Made by a program: the position numbers and the translations under genes
Assembly: GCF_027474845.2 (NCBI RefSeq)
Contig: NZ_CP107031.2
Coordinates: forward strand, 2,556,501 to 2,620,500
Length of the DNA: 64,000 bases
DNA from: Maribacter aestuarii
GTDB taxonomy: Bacteria > Bacteroidota > Bacteroidia > Flavobacteriales > Flavobacteriaceae
Direction of reading: 5' to 3'
The notes under the pieces: model-generated
What the model was told of the DNA's origin: nothing
Databases searched by the model: none
What the model saw: the letters and a program-made list of their open reading frames with translations, nothing else
Part shown: positions 1 through 8,220 of the stretch, piece by piece
Layout of the letters: each line of letters begins with the position of its first letter
Position numbering within the stretch: position 1 is the first letter of the stretch

Positions 1-167
1 TGAAAGCTCCTGCCGTGATTTCGCTGATCTATTAAATGGACTTCGAAGCCATTTTCGGAATAGGAAGAGCCTAAGGTTTTCCAATTATCGGACATCCCAA
101 GAAAACCATGTAGAATGCACAACGGTTTACCCTGGCCAATAATCTTAGAGGATAGGATTGGATTCAT
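1..167 (-). CDS. alpha/beta hydrolase, N-terminal fragment
   Basis: Only the first 55 codons lie inside the window; the gene runs off the left edge. The protein starts [15 protein letters not shown] and continues with HGFLG, the oxyanion-loop region of alpha/beta hydrolases, then GMSDNW and DQRNHGRS, which resemble the YbfF-type esterase group. The nucleophile, acid and catalytic histidine lie outside the window, so substrate and activity cannot be judged. Its ATG overlaps the TGA of pdxJ as ATGA, so the two genes are probably translationally coupled. The start is supported by this overlap and by the normal spacing from the first residues to the HG motif. Confidence 0.8.
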   Translation of the reverse strand, partial: MNPILSSKIIGQGKPLCILHGFLGMSDNWKTLGSSYSENGFEVHLIDQRNHGRSF

Positions 168-877
168 TTCAGTTTATTCAAGTACATATTTATAACGTTG
201 TCCAGACCAAAATATAATGATTCGCAAATGAGCGCATGGCCTATGGATACTTCCAAAAGATTGGGAATGTTGGCTTTGAAGTATTGAATATTGTCCAAGC
301 TAAGGTCGTGCCCGGCGTTAATACCAATACTGAGGTCTATGGCTTTTTTGCTCGCCTTAATGAATGGCTTAATGACCATTTCTTTATTTTTCGCATAATC
401 GGAGGCATAACTTTCCGTGTAGAGTTCAATACGGTCGGTACCCGTGTCCTTGGCGCCTTCAACAGCGGCAACAATAGGGTCTACGAAAATTGAAGTTCGG
501 ATACCAGCTTCTTTAAAGATGCCAATAACATCACTCAAAAAATCTTTATGTTTAACAGTGTCCCATCCTGCGTTGGATGTAATTGCGTCTTCCGCATCTG
601 GTACCAGAGTGACTTGAGTGGGTCGTACTTCAAGGACTAAATCTATAAATGCTGGTATGGGGTTACCCTCAATGTTGAATTCCGTGGTGACGATATTCTT
701 TAAATTACGGACATCCTCATAGCGAATATGCCGTTCGTCCGGTCGTGGATGCACGGTAATTCCTTGTGCTCCAAAACGTTCAATATCCTCTACTACCTTC
801 AATAGATTGGGTGTATTTCCCCCTCTCGCATTACGAAGAGTGGCAATTTTGTTCACGTTAACGCTTAGTTTGGCCAT
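164..877 (-). CDS. pdxJ: pyridoxine 5'-phosphate synthase PdxJ
   Basis: PdxJ condenses 3-amino-2-oxopropyl phosphate with 1-deoxyxylulose 5-phosphate to make pyridoxine 5'-phosphate, the last ring-forming step of the DXP-dependent vitamin B6 pathway in the cytoplasm. The sequence has the family's N-terminal block ([17 protein letters not shown]), the HPRPDERHI segment and a C-terminal SIGHALI region. The frame is open 30 bp further upstream, to 907, but the family start (M-x-x-LSVNVNK) matches the internal ATG at 877, giving 237 residues, the usual length. It overlaps the downstream hydrolase gene by 4 bp. A divergent CBS-domain gene starts about 90 bp away. There is no clear Shine-Dalgarno sequence, as is usual in this phylum. 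Confidence 0.95.
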   Translation of the reverse strand: MAKLSVNVNKIATLRNARGGNTPNLLKVVEDIERFGAQGITVHPRPDERHIRYEDVRNLKNIVTTEFNIEGNPIPAFIDLVLEVRPTQVTLVPDAEDAITSNAGWDTVKHKDFLSDVIGIFKEAGIRTSIFVDPIVAAVEGAKDTGTDRIELYTESYASDYAKNKEMVIKPFIKASKKAIDLSIGINAGHDLSLDNIQYFKANIPNLLEVSIGHALICESLYFGLDNVINMYLNKLK

Positions 878-969
878 ATTATCGATTTTGATTTTAAGGG
901 ACTCCAAAAATACGAATAAGGCATACCTTTTGATATTAATAATTACTAATTTGCGTTATAATTTAGTTT

Positions 970-1626
970 ATGCAGATACAAGATCACATCATAACCAATA
1001 TTCCAGTTTTTAAGATTGAAGGGACCTTTGAAAAGGTTTTGGATTTCTTTAAGACGAACACCTTTTCACATGTTGCCATCACGGAAAAGGGAAAATTTGT
1101 TGGGGTTTTTTCCGAGAATGATATGGAAGTTGTAAAGCCAAAAGCTAAAATTGAGGATTACCGATACGATTTGGAGTCTTTTTTTGTTCAAAAGGACACC
1201 AATTGGCTGGACGTGTTGGAAGCGTTTGCCAGAAATGAAGCAAATTTGCTTCCTATTGTAGGGTCGGATGAACAAGTAATAGGGTATTATGACCTTACGG
1301 ATATTGTGGCGGTTTTTATTGACACTCCCTTTTTTACCGATCCCGGAAATATTCTGGTCATTGCAACGGCTGCAAAAGACTATTCCTTTAGTGAGGTCGC
1401 ACAGATTGTGGAGAGTAATAATGCTAAATTTATCGGTGGTTTTATTACCGATGTGCAAAACGATGTGGTACAGATAACCATTAAGATAAGCAACACCAAC
1501 TTTAATGAGGTCGTACAGACCTTTAGACGCTACGGTTATCATATTCTTTTTGGAAATGCGGATGATCAATTTCTGGAAAATCTTAAGGGGCGCTCAGACT
1601 ATTTGGACAAATATCTAAACGTCTAG
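970..1626 (+). CDS. CBS domain-containing protein
   Basis: A soluble protein of 218 residues. Residues about 1-125 look like a CBS pair (VAITEKGKFVGVFSENDM and LLPIVGSDEQVIGYYDLTDI are the typical strand-loop-helix ends of each CBS motif). Residues about 135-205 look like an ACT-like beta-alpha-beta segment (ILVIATAAKDYSFSEVAQIV, then QITIKI). CBS pairs usually bind adenine nucleotides and regulate a partner; no catalytic domain is present here. The gene ends 1 bp before nadK, so a role connected with nucleotide sensing and NAD(P) metabolism is a reasonable inference but not shown by sequence. The start at 970 leaves no long N-terminal extension. Confidence 0.85.
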   Translation: MQIQDHIITNIPVFKIEGTFEKVLDFFKTNTFSHVAITEKGKFVGVFSENDMEVVKPKAKIEDYRYDLESFFVQKDTNWLDVLEAFARNEANLLPIVGSDEQVIGYYDLTDIVAVFIDTPFFTDPGNILVIATAAKDYSFSEVAQIVESNNAKFIGGFITDVQNDVVQITIKISNTNFNEVVQTFRRYGYHILFGNADDQFLENLKGRSDYLDKYLNV

Positions 1627-1627
1627 T

Positions 1628-2509
1628 ATGAAGGCTGCTATCTACGGACAAACGTACCAGGAAAATGCAATTGAATTTTTACTGGAACTTTTGGATGAAC
1701 TCAAAAGGGAAAATGCAGAAATCTGCATAGAAGAAGAATTTCATCAGTTGTATCTTTCCAAAGGAAACAAAGAAAAGTTTACAACATTTACATCACAGTC
1801 AGGTCTGGATGCTTCTTTTGATATGTTCGTCAGTTTTGGTGGTGACGGCACCATTTTGCGGGCCACCACGTTTGTAAGAGATCTCGGCATTCCCATAGTT
1901 GGCGTTAATACTGGTCGACTTGGTTTCTTGTCCACGTTCAAAAAAGAGGATGTTAGAAAGGTGGTGCGGGAATTTGTAAGTGGGGAATATTCCGTGGTGG
2001 AAAGAAGTTTGGTGCAGTTGAACACGCAAGCATTGGATGAGGAATTTGGAGAGCTTAATTTTGCACTAAACGAAATCACAGTAAGCAGGAAGGATACTAC
2101 CTCCATGATTACGGTAGAAACCTATTTGAACGATGAATACTTGACCTCATATTGGGCAGATGGCCTTATCATTTCTACACCAACAGGTTCAACGGGTTAT
2201 TCCTTAAGTTGTGGGGGACCTGTCATTGTTCCAACGGCCAAATCCCTTGTGCTTACGCCTATCGCACCTCACAATTTAAATGCACGACCCTTGGTGATTT
2301 CTGATGATACTGTAATTAGGTTAAAGGTTTCTGGGAGGGAGGAAAATCACTTGGTTTCCTTGGACTCCAGAATTGCCTCATTAGAAAATGGCCAAGAAAT
2401 AACTATAAAAAAGGCATCCTTTACGATTAAGATGATAGAATATACTTCAGAAAGCTTTTTGAAAACCCTTCGGAATAAATTGTTGTGGGGTGAGGACAAA
2501 CGTAATTGA
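1628..2509 (+). CDS. nadK: NAD kinase
   Basis: Phosphorylates NAD to NADP using ATP, setting the cytoplasmic NADP pool. The protein has 293 residues, normal for the family. The diagnostic GGDGT motif is at residues 71-75, followed by the LNEITV segment near 147 and the glycine-rich TPTGSTGYSLSCGGP block that forms the second half of the active site. The start codon follows the CBS gene stop by one base, so the two genes are almost certainly cotranscribed. Nothing is missing from the catalytic core. Confidence 0.96.
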   Translation: MKAAIYGQTYQENAIEFLLELLDELKRENAEICIEEEFHQLYLSKGNKEKFTTFTSQSGLDASFDMFVSFGGDGTILRATTFVRDLGIPIVGVNTGRLGFLSTFKKEDVRKVVREFVSGEYSVVERSLVQLNTQALDEEFGELNFALNEITVSRKDTTSMITVETYLNDEYLTSYWADGLIISTPTGSTGYSLSCGGPVIVPTAKSLVLTPIAPHNLNARPLVISDDTVIRLKVSGREENHLVSLDSRIASLENGQEITIKKASFTIKMIEYTSESFLKTLRNKLLWGEDKRN

Positions 2510-2621
2510 ATCGGAACCCGAACAATAAATGCCCCCAAAAGCTGTTTATCTTGAAAGAGCTTTTATATGACCCTAAACTGGGGTAAATATGCTATTCGCA
2601 AGACGCAAATTTTTTTAATTT

Positions 2622-3308
2622 ATGAAGCAAATTGTTTTTGTTATACTAGCCTTGTCATTTTTTGGCGTTCATTCACAAACGTATGAAGTTGGTGTTTTTG
2701 GTGGAGGTGCTAACATGATTGGTGATGTAGGAAGGACAAATTTCATCCTACCCTCCGACATCGCTTTTGGCGGAATTTTCAAGTGGAACAAGAGTAAAAG
2801 ATATGCCTGGAGAGGCAGCATTATCTACGGAAAATTTACTGCGGATGATGCCAAATCCAATACAACCGCTAGACAACAACGAGGATACCTTGTTGACAAT
2901 TCCGTACTGGAAGGTTCGGTTGGGCTGGAATTTAACTTTGTCGAATATAATTTACACAAACTTGGACCTGCTTTTACGCCCTATTTATACACGGGTGTGA
3001 CCTATTTTAGGTATGATTTCGATTATTTTAATGGTGGGGTTTTGCAGGAGATAAATCAAAAAGACGGATCTTTCGCCATACCAATCATAGGTGGTTTTAA
3101 GTATCGTATCAATCAGTTTCTTATTTTTGGCGCAGAAATAGGAGCTAGATATACCTTTACGGATAATCTGGATGCTAGTAATCCTATCGGCTCCAATTTT
3201 GAGGAGTTCCAGTTTGGGAATATTTTTAGTGACGATTGGTACGTTTTTTCCGGGGTTACATTAACTTATACATTTGGAAGAAAGTCTTGTACGGATTGTT
3301 TTGAATAA
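2622..3308 (+). CDS. DUF6089 family outer-membrane beta-barrel protein
   Basis: Secreted protein of 228 residues. Residues 1-18 are a Sec signal peptide ending at HSQ. The mature part is built of alternating aromatic and glycine strands (YEVGVFGGGANMIGDV at the start, SGVTLTYTFGRKS near the end), as in small outer-membrane barrels. The family is known from Bacteroidota and typically sits directly upstream of the undecaprenyl diphosphate synthase and bamA genes, as here, so a role in envelope biogenesis is inferred from context only. The gene is 8 bp from uppS. The 112-bp spacer upstream suggests its own promoter, though no clean TAnnTTTG box was found. Confidence 0.85.
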   Translation: MKQIVFVILALSFFGVHSQTYEVGVFGGGANMIGDVGRTNFILPSDIAFGGIFKWNKSKRYAWRGSIIYGKFTADDAKSNTTARQQRGYLVDNSVLEGSVGLEFNFVEYNLHKLGPAFTPYLYTGVTYFRYDFDYFNGGVLQEINQKDGSFAIPIIGGFKYRINQFLIFGAEIGARYTFTDNLDASNPIGSNFEEFQFGNIFSDDWYVFSGVTLTYTFGRKSCTDCFE

Positions 3309-3316
3309 AACAGTAC

Positions 3317-4057
3317 ATGAACAAAATAGATGACATTGCTGACCATAATCTGCCGAAGCATTTGGCCATTATTATGGATGGAAATGGTAGATGGGCCAAA
3401 CAAAGAGGTAAGCATAGGGTTTTTGGTCACGAAAATGGCGTTAAAACGGTACGGACAGTTGTAGAAAATTGTGTGAAAATAAAAATAGAGTACCTTACTC
3501 TTTACACCTTTTCCACGGAAAATTGGAAACGTCCTAAAATCGAAATCGACACTTTAATGCGACTTTTAGTGTCTTCCCTGAAAAAAGAACTTAAGACCTT
3601 TAAGAAAAACAATGTTCGATTAAATACCATAGGTAGTATTTCATCCTTACCGTCCAGGGCTTACAAAGAGTTGATGGAAGTTATGGAAAAAACCAAGGAA
3701 AATACGGGTATGACCCTCACCTTAGCATTGAGTTACGGGTCACGCGAAGAACTACAATCCGCAATAAAGGCCATCAGTATCAAAGTTAAAAATAATATAA
3801 TTTCATCTGATGATATTGATGAAACCATTATAAATAACCATCTTTACACACATAATTTGCCAGACGTAGACTTGCTTATCCGTACTAGTGGAGAACATCG
3901 GATCAGCAATTTTTTATTATGGCAAATTGCTTACGCCGAATTATATTTTATTGATGTATTTTGGCCCGATTTTAGTGAGCATCATTTGGTAGAGGCCATA
4001 AAAAATTACCAGAACAGAGAACGAAGATTTGGAAAAACTAGCGAACAACTCATTTAA
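3317..4057 (+). CDS. uppS: isoprenyl transferase (undecaprenyl diphosphate synthase)
   Basis: Cis-prenyltransferase that extends farnesyl diphosphate with isopentenyl diphosphate to make C55 undecaprenyl diphosphate, the lipid carrier for peptidoglycan and surface glycans. The sequence (246 residues) has the signature IIMDGNGRWA with the catalytic Asp at residue 21, the LYTFSTENWKRP segment that shapes the substrate tunnel, and the C-terminal RTSGEHRISNFLLWQ block. It lies between the DUF6089 barrel and bamA in the usual flavobacterial order. The bamA start chosen here is 4 bp downstream of the stop. Confidence 0.96.
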   Translation: MNKIDDIADHNLPKHLAIIMDGNGRWAKQRGKHRVFGHENGVKTVRTVVENCVKIKIEYLTLYTFSTENWKRPKIEIDTLMRLLVSSLKKELKTFKKNNVRLNTIGSISSLPSRAYKELMEVMEKTKENTGMTLTLALSYGSREELQSAIKAISIKVKNNIISSDDIDETIINNHLYTHNLPDVDLLIRTSGEHRISNFLLWQIAYAELYFIDVFWPDFSEHHLVEAIKNYQNRERRFGKTSEQLI

Positions 4058-4061
4058 AGAT

Positions 4062-6068
4062 ATGACCAGGTTCATATCCTTGAACCACGTACTTACCACC
4101 CTACTTATTTTACTTACGAATATTACCTTAATAGCCCAAGAGACTTCTTATGAGGATGGAAAAAGCTATATTTTAGGTGGTCTGGAAGTAACGGGACTGC
4201 AAAGTTATAACGAACAAACGGTAAAAACCTACACTGGTCTCAGAGTGGGGCAACCAATAACCCTTCCTGGAGAGGAAATCAGTGCGGTAATCAATAAATT
4301 GTGGGGTCTAGAGCTTTTTAGCTCCATTGATATATACATCACAAATATAGAGGGCAACACGGTTTTCTTAGAGTTAAATATTATAGAACGTCCTACGCTC
4401 ACGGACGTAACTTTCTATGGCATTAAAAAAAGAAAAGTGCCGGAGTTAGTTAAGGATACTGATTTAAAAAAGGGGAAGAAAATAACGGAGAGCCTTATAG
4501 CCAACACTAAAAATTACATTGCCAATAAGTATAAGAAACAGGGATTTCTAAACACTACCGTAAACATTGCGACCGCAAAGGATACTTCTGAAACCAATGC
4601 ACGTAGTATGGTCGTGAATATTAAAAAAGGGGATAAGGTAAAAATTAAGGATATCGTTTTTGAAGGAAACGAAGAGTTATCCAGTAAAAAACTTCGTAAG
4701 GCTTTAAAGAATACCAAAAGGAAACGCTTTGGTCGCTTTTGGAAAAAATCAAAGTTTATCAAAAAGGATTATGAGGAAGATTTAGGCTCGTTAATCGATA
4801 AATATGCAGAAAACGGATATAGGGATGCTCGTGTAATTTCCGATACCGTGATTAAATTGGATGAGAACAACATTCAATTGAATATAAAAGTAGAGGAGGG
4901 GAACAAATATTATTTTGGGGATATTGATTTTGTTGGAAATACGGTATATACAGATCGTCAACTTTCCCAAGTTTTAGGTATAAAGAAGGGGTCAACTTAT
5001 AATGGCGTGTTGTTAAGGGAAAGGATTGCGGATAATTCTAAACCAGATCCGAACGATGTTACGAGTTTGTACCAAAACAACGGGTACCTGTTCTCGACCA
5101 TAAATCCAGTGGAGATTTCCGCCGCCAACGATACGATTAACTTTGAGATCCGTATAATAGAAGGAAAGGAGACGTTTCTTGATCACGTTACGGTAAACGG
5201 TAACGATAAAACCAACGACCATGTTATTTTCAGGGAATTACGGACAAGACCTGGTCAGAAATACAATAAATCGGACATTATACGGAGTATTCGTGAATTG
5301 GGACAACTTGGCTTTTTTGACGCAGAACAGATAAAACCTGATGTATTGAATGCCAACCCAAATGAAGGAACGGTCGATTTAGATTGGAGCTTGGTAGAAT
5401 CCGGTTCTAGTCAAATAGAATTGCAAGGTGGTTACGGGGGAGGTGGTTTTATTGGTACCCTGGGTCTGTCCTTTAGTAACTTTTCCGTGCAGAACCTTTT
5501 TAAAGGGGAAGCCTACAAACCGGTTCCCATGGGAGACGGCCAGACTTTTGCATTGCGTTTGCAGGCAAGTAGAACCTTTAGAGTGTATAGCCTTAATTTC
5601 TCGGAGCCATGGTTAGGAGGAAAAAAACCTGTACGTTTTAATTTAAATCTTTCCCGTACCCAACAGTTTGCAGCTTCATTTGGAGGTAGGGGTGGTATTC
5701 AGGTGAATAAGGATCAGCAATTTTCAATAACCGGAATAACCGTAGGTCTAGCAAAACGGGTACAGTGGCCAGATGATTTCTTTACCATTTCTCATTCATT
5801 GGGCTACCAACTATATGATTTTAGAAATTACAATATCGGACTCTTTAATTTCGGGAACGGTAAGGCCAATTCTTTGGCATATACTTTAGGAATCTCTAGG
5901 AATGCTACGTTAGGAGGGAGGATATTCCCGAGAGGAGGCTCAAATTTTGAGATTACGGCGAAGTTTACACCGCCTTATTCTTTGTTCAGTGATAAGGATT
6001 ACAGGTCTTTGAGAGAAACAAGTGAAGAACTGACTGAAAAAGGGCAAGCGGTCAAGCACTTACTTTGA
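4062..6068 (+). CDS. bamA: BamA outer-membrane assembly factor, 5' part of a frameshifted gene
   Basis: BamA (Omp85) inserts beta-barrel proteins into the outer membrane. This piece carries the signal peptide (ends at LIAQ), a series of POTRA domains with the recurring pattern of a short strand, GNxx and LxxxLGxxxG, and the first strands of the 16-stranded barrel (LSFSNFSVQNLF, SLNFSEPWLGG). It reads into a premature TGA at 6066 after GGSNFEITAKFTPPYSLF. The rest of the barrel continues immediately downstream in the -1 frame up to 6670. Joined, the two parts give about 870 residues, the normal flavobacterial length. The frame is open back to 4029, overlapping uppS, but the ATG at 4062 precedes the signal peptide. 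The break falls in a predicted surface loop. As bamA is essential, a sequencing or assembly error at the A5-G3 run (6037-6044) is as likely as a real mutation. Confidence 0.85.
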   Translation: MTRFISLNHVLTTLLILLTNITLIAQETSYEDGKSYILGGLEVTGLQSYNEQTVKTYTGLRVGQPITLPGEEISAVINKLWGLELFSSIDIYITNIEGNTVFLELNIIERPTLTDVTFYGIKKRKVPELVKDTDLKKGKKITESLIANTKNYIANKYKKQGFLNTTVNIATAKDTSETNARSMVVNIKKGDKVKIKDIVFEGNEELSSKKLRKALKNTKRKRFGRFWKKSKFIKKDYEEDLGSLIDKYAENGYRDARVISDTVIKLDENNIQLNIKVEEGNKYYFGDIDFVGNTVYTDRQLSQVLGIKKGSTYNGVLLRERIADNSKPDPNDVTSLYQNNGYLFSTINPVEISAANDTINFEIRIIEGKETFLDHVTVNGNDKTNDHVIFRELRTRPGQKYNKSDIIRSIRELGQLGFFDAEQIKPDVLNANPNEGTVDLDWSLVESGSSQIELQGGYGGGGFIGTLGLSFSNFSVQNLFKGEAYKPVPMGDGQTFALRLQASRTFRVYSLNFSEPWLGGKKPVRFNLNLSRTQQFAASFGGRGGIQVNKDQQFSITGITVGLAKRVQWPDDFFTISHSLGYQLYDFRNYNIGLFNFGNGKANSLAYTLGISRNATLGGRIFPRGGSNFEITAKFTPPYSLFSDKDYRSLRETSEELTEKGQAVKHLL

Positions 6069-6670
6069 CCGAGACTCAACAGCTAGAAAATGCTGATCAA
6101 GAGCGGTTTAGGTTGTTGGAGTATTATAAAATAAAATTTAAGGGGGATTGGTATACCACTCTGGTGGATAAACTAGTATTGCGAACCAATGCAGAATTCG
6201 GTTTTTTAGGGAATTACAATAGCGATATTGGTGATGTTCCTTTTGAACGTTTCTTTGTTGGGGGAGATGGACTTGGTAATTTTACACTGGACGGGAGGGA
6301 CGTTGTGCAGTTGAGAGGTTATGATAACCAGTCCTTGACTCCAATAGATCCATTAACCGGACAACAGGATGGAGGTTTGGTTTACAATAAATTTTCGTTG
6401 GAGCTCAGATATCCGTTAACCCTAAAGCCTTCAGCTTCCATCTATGGACTAGCTTTTTTAGAAGGTGGTAACTCTTTCAACAATTTTCAGCAGTTTAATC
6501 CGTTTCAACTAAAACGATCGGCCGGTGTGGGGTTACGCATCTTTATGCCTGCGTTTGGTTTGCTGGGTATTGATTTTGGTTATGGATTCGACGAGGATTT
6601 GCGACCACAATCCCTTGGCAATGGTCCGAGCGGATGGCAAACGCACTTCATAATTGGTCAACAGTTTTAA
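6065..6670 (+). CDS. bamA: BamA outer-membrane assembly factor, 3' part of a frameshifted gene
   Basis: C-terminal half of the BamA barrel, in a frame one base back from the 5' part. The frame is open from 6038, directly after a TGA at 6035. A TTG at 6065 is the only nearby start-like codon and has no reason to be used independently. Diagnostic parts are ERFRLLEYYKIKFKGDWYT (a barrel strand after a long loop), the conserved FERFFVGGDGLG and LRGYDNQS region (lid-loop, VRGF-like motif), and a final strand ending in F (HFIIGQQF), the C-terminal beta-signal of barrel proteins. It has no signal peptide or POTRA, so on its own it could not be exported. It should be read as part of the same gene as 4062-6068. 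Confidence 0.8.
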   Translation: MTETQQLENADQERFRLLEYYKIKFKGDWYTTLVDKLVLRTNAEFGFLGNYNSDIGDVPFERFFVGGDGLGNFTLDGRDVVQLRGYDNQSLTPIDPLTGQQDGGLVYNKFSLELRYPLTLKPSASIYGLAFLEGGNSFNNFQQFNPFQLKRSAGVGLRIFMPAFGLLGIDFGYGFDEDLRPQSLGNGPSGWQTHFIIGQQF

Positions 6671-6730
6671 TTTTAATACGGAATATTACAATTGTGTATT
6701 ACGCTAACCCTTTCATTTTAAAAGATTTAG

Positions 6731-6738
6731 TAATTTTG
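6731..6738 (+). promoter_or_regulatory. -7 promoter box (TAnnTTTG) of the ompH pair
   Basis: TAATTTTG matches the Bacteroidota housekeeping -7 consensus exactly and is followed by GCACGA, much like the box upstream of gcvP. No clear TTTG -33 element is found at the expected distance. Transcription would begin about 5 nt downstream, leaving a leader of roughly 30 nt before the ATG at 6775. This suggests the two ompH genes can be expressed apart from bamA. Confidence 0.45.
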
Positions 6739-6774
6739 GCACGATATTTTCTATTGGATTAAACGATATCAAAA

Positions 6775-7614
6775 ATGAAGTCTAAAACAAAAGTTCTTTT
6801 ACTCTTAATTGCTTTTAGCACAACGCTGGTTATTCATGCCCAGAGAGGTGTCCGGATAGGTTATGTAGATATGGAGTACATTCTGGAGAACGTGGAGGAA
6901 TATAGGGATGCTAGTACGCAATTGGACACCAAGGTTCAAAAATGGAAAGTCGAGATAGAGCAGAAGCAAAGTGTCGTGGAACAGATGAAGAAAGATTTAA
7001 TGGCGGAGAAGGTGTTGTTAACGCCAGAATTAATATCAGAACGCGAGGAAGAGATTCAAATTTTGGAAAGAGAAATGTTGGAATATCAACAGGATCGATT
7101 TGGACCGCAGGGAGATTTGGTATTGCAAAAACGACAGCTGATACAGCCCATCCAGGACCAAGTGTTCAATGAAGTGCAAAAAATCGGCGCCAATAATAAA
7201 TATGATTTTATTTTTGATAAATCGGCGGATGTCGTAATGTTGTACTCCGAAAAAAGGCACGATATAAGTGAGTTGGTGCTTAGGGGTATAGCCAGAACAA
7301 GAAAAATTAGCAAACCGGCTAAAAAAGCAAATAGACACCGGTTAAACGAATTTGAAGGAGAGGAATTAGAAGAGGAGGAGACAATTAGCGAAGCCCTGCA
7401 AGAAAGAATGGACCAGGCCAAGGCGGCAAGTGAAGCAAGGGAGAAAACCGCAGATGAAAAAAGAGCGGAACAGTTAAAGTTGCGGGAAGAACGTAAAAAG
7501 GCCTACGAGGAAAGAAGAAAAAAGTTATTGGAAGAAAGAGAAGCCAAGAAAAAAGAGAAACAAGGAAATCGTAAAAAAGATACCGAAGAAAAAGAAGATA
7601 ACGGTAACAATTAG
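6775..7614 (+). CDS. OmpH/Skp family periplasmic chaperone with long charged tail
   Basis: Skp-like chaperones hold unfolded outer-membrane proteins in the periplasm on their way to BamA, which is encoded just upstream. The protein (279 residues) has a signal peptide to about residue 22 (VIHAQ), the OmpH start IGYVDMEYIL, a long central coiled coil (residues about 45-115) and the returning NKYDFIFDKSADVVMLYS segment. After about residue 180 it carries a non-family tail of some 95 residues, very rich in K, E and R and predicted to be a single charged helix or disordered. It is followed 47 bp later by a second, normal-length OmpH gene. The tail is common in flavobacterial first-copy paralogues as far as I recall; its function is unknown. 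Confidence 0.88.
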   Translation: MKSKTKVLLLLIAFSTTLVIHAQRGVRIGYVDMEYILENVEEYRDASTQLDTKVQKWKVEIEQKQSVVEQMKKDLMAEKVLLTPELISEREEEIQILEREMLEYQQDRFGPQGDLVLQKRQLIQPIQDQVFNEVQKIGANNKYDFIFDKSADVVMLYSEKRHDISELVLRGIARTRKISKPAKKANRHRLNEFEGEELEEEETISEALQERMDQAKAASEAREKTADEKRAEQLKLREERKKAYEERRKKLLEEREAKKKEKQGNRKKDTEEKEDNGNN

Positions 7615-7661
7615 TAAAGTAACCATTAATTAACACTCAAATAGAAATTAAATTTTAACTC

Positions 7662-8171
7662 ATGAAACAAGTAAAAAAGATAGCTGTAGCCTTAATGTTG
7701 TTTGTAGCGGCGACCAGTTTTGTAAATGCACAAAGTAAAATTGCCCATATTGATGTGACTAAATTGCTTGCAGATATGCCAGAAATGAAAGTTGCGGAAG
7801 CTGAACTTAAAAAATTATCCGAAACCTATCAAGCGGATATTCAGGCATCAATGACAGAACTTAGAAACAAGTTTACGCAATACCAAAATGAAGCGCCTTC
7901 AAAATCTAAAGAGGAAAACGACAAAAGAGCCGTGGAATTGCAGGGAATGGAAAAGACTGTTGGTGAGTTTCAGCAAAACGCACAGCAAGAAATACAAAAG
8001 AAGCAAGCGGAACTATTTGCTCCTATTTCCCAAAAAGCAAAAACTGCTATAGAAAAAGTGGCAGCCGCACAGGGTTATGATTACGTAATTGATGCACAGG
8101 CCGGCGGAGGTTTGATTGTTGCCAATGGTAAAGATCTTTTGGCCGATGTTAAAAAGGAACTTGGTTTTTAA
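7662..8171 (+). CDS. OmpH/Skp family periplasmic chaperone
   Basis: Second OmpH protein, 169 residues, the standard length. The signal peptide ends near FVNAQ (residue 24); the mature start SKIAHIDVTKLLADMPEMK is the typical Skp strand and helix onset. It is followed by a coiled coil of about 80 residues and a C-terminal strand pair (GYDYVIDAQAGGGLIVANG). It lies downstream of bamA and the long OmpH, so it is likely part of the outer-membrane protein delivery route. A strong hairpin terminator follows within 25 bp of the stop, marking the end of this operon. Confidence 0.92.
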   Translation: MKQVKKIAVALMLFVAATSFVNAQSKIAHIDVTKLLADMPEMKVAEAELKKLSETYQADIQASMTELRNKFTQYQNEAPSKSKEENDKRAVELQGMEKTVGEFQQNAQQEIQKKQAELFAPISQKAKTAIEKVAAAQGYDYVIDAQAGGGLIVANGKDLLADVKKELGF

Positions 8172-8191
8172 CCAAAATATAAATACAACTG

Positions 8192-8220
8192 AAAAGCCAC
8201 TTCAATGAGTGGCTTTTTTT
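8192..8220. terminator. bidirectional rho-independent terminator
   Basis: A perfect 10-bp stem, AAAAGCCACT / AGTGGCTTTT, with a 6-nt loop TCAATG is followed on the plus strand by a run of T. Read on the minus strand, the same hairpin ends in TTTTC. It lies between two convergent genes, ompH (plus) and a glycosyltransferase (minus). The stop codon of the latter (TAA, 8221-8219) is inside the T run, so one hairpin serves both. Confidence 0.9.

Noticed and set aside
1066..1569. 167-residue minus-strand frame over the CBS gene
   Set aside because: Pure antisense shadow; no start context, promoter or homology.
6036..6044. Programmed -1 frameshift signal in bamA
   Set aside because: GAA AAA GGG is not a canonical X XXY YYZ heptamer, and no downstream pseudoknot was apparent; an indel is simpler.
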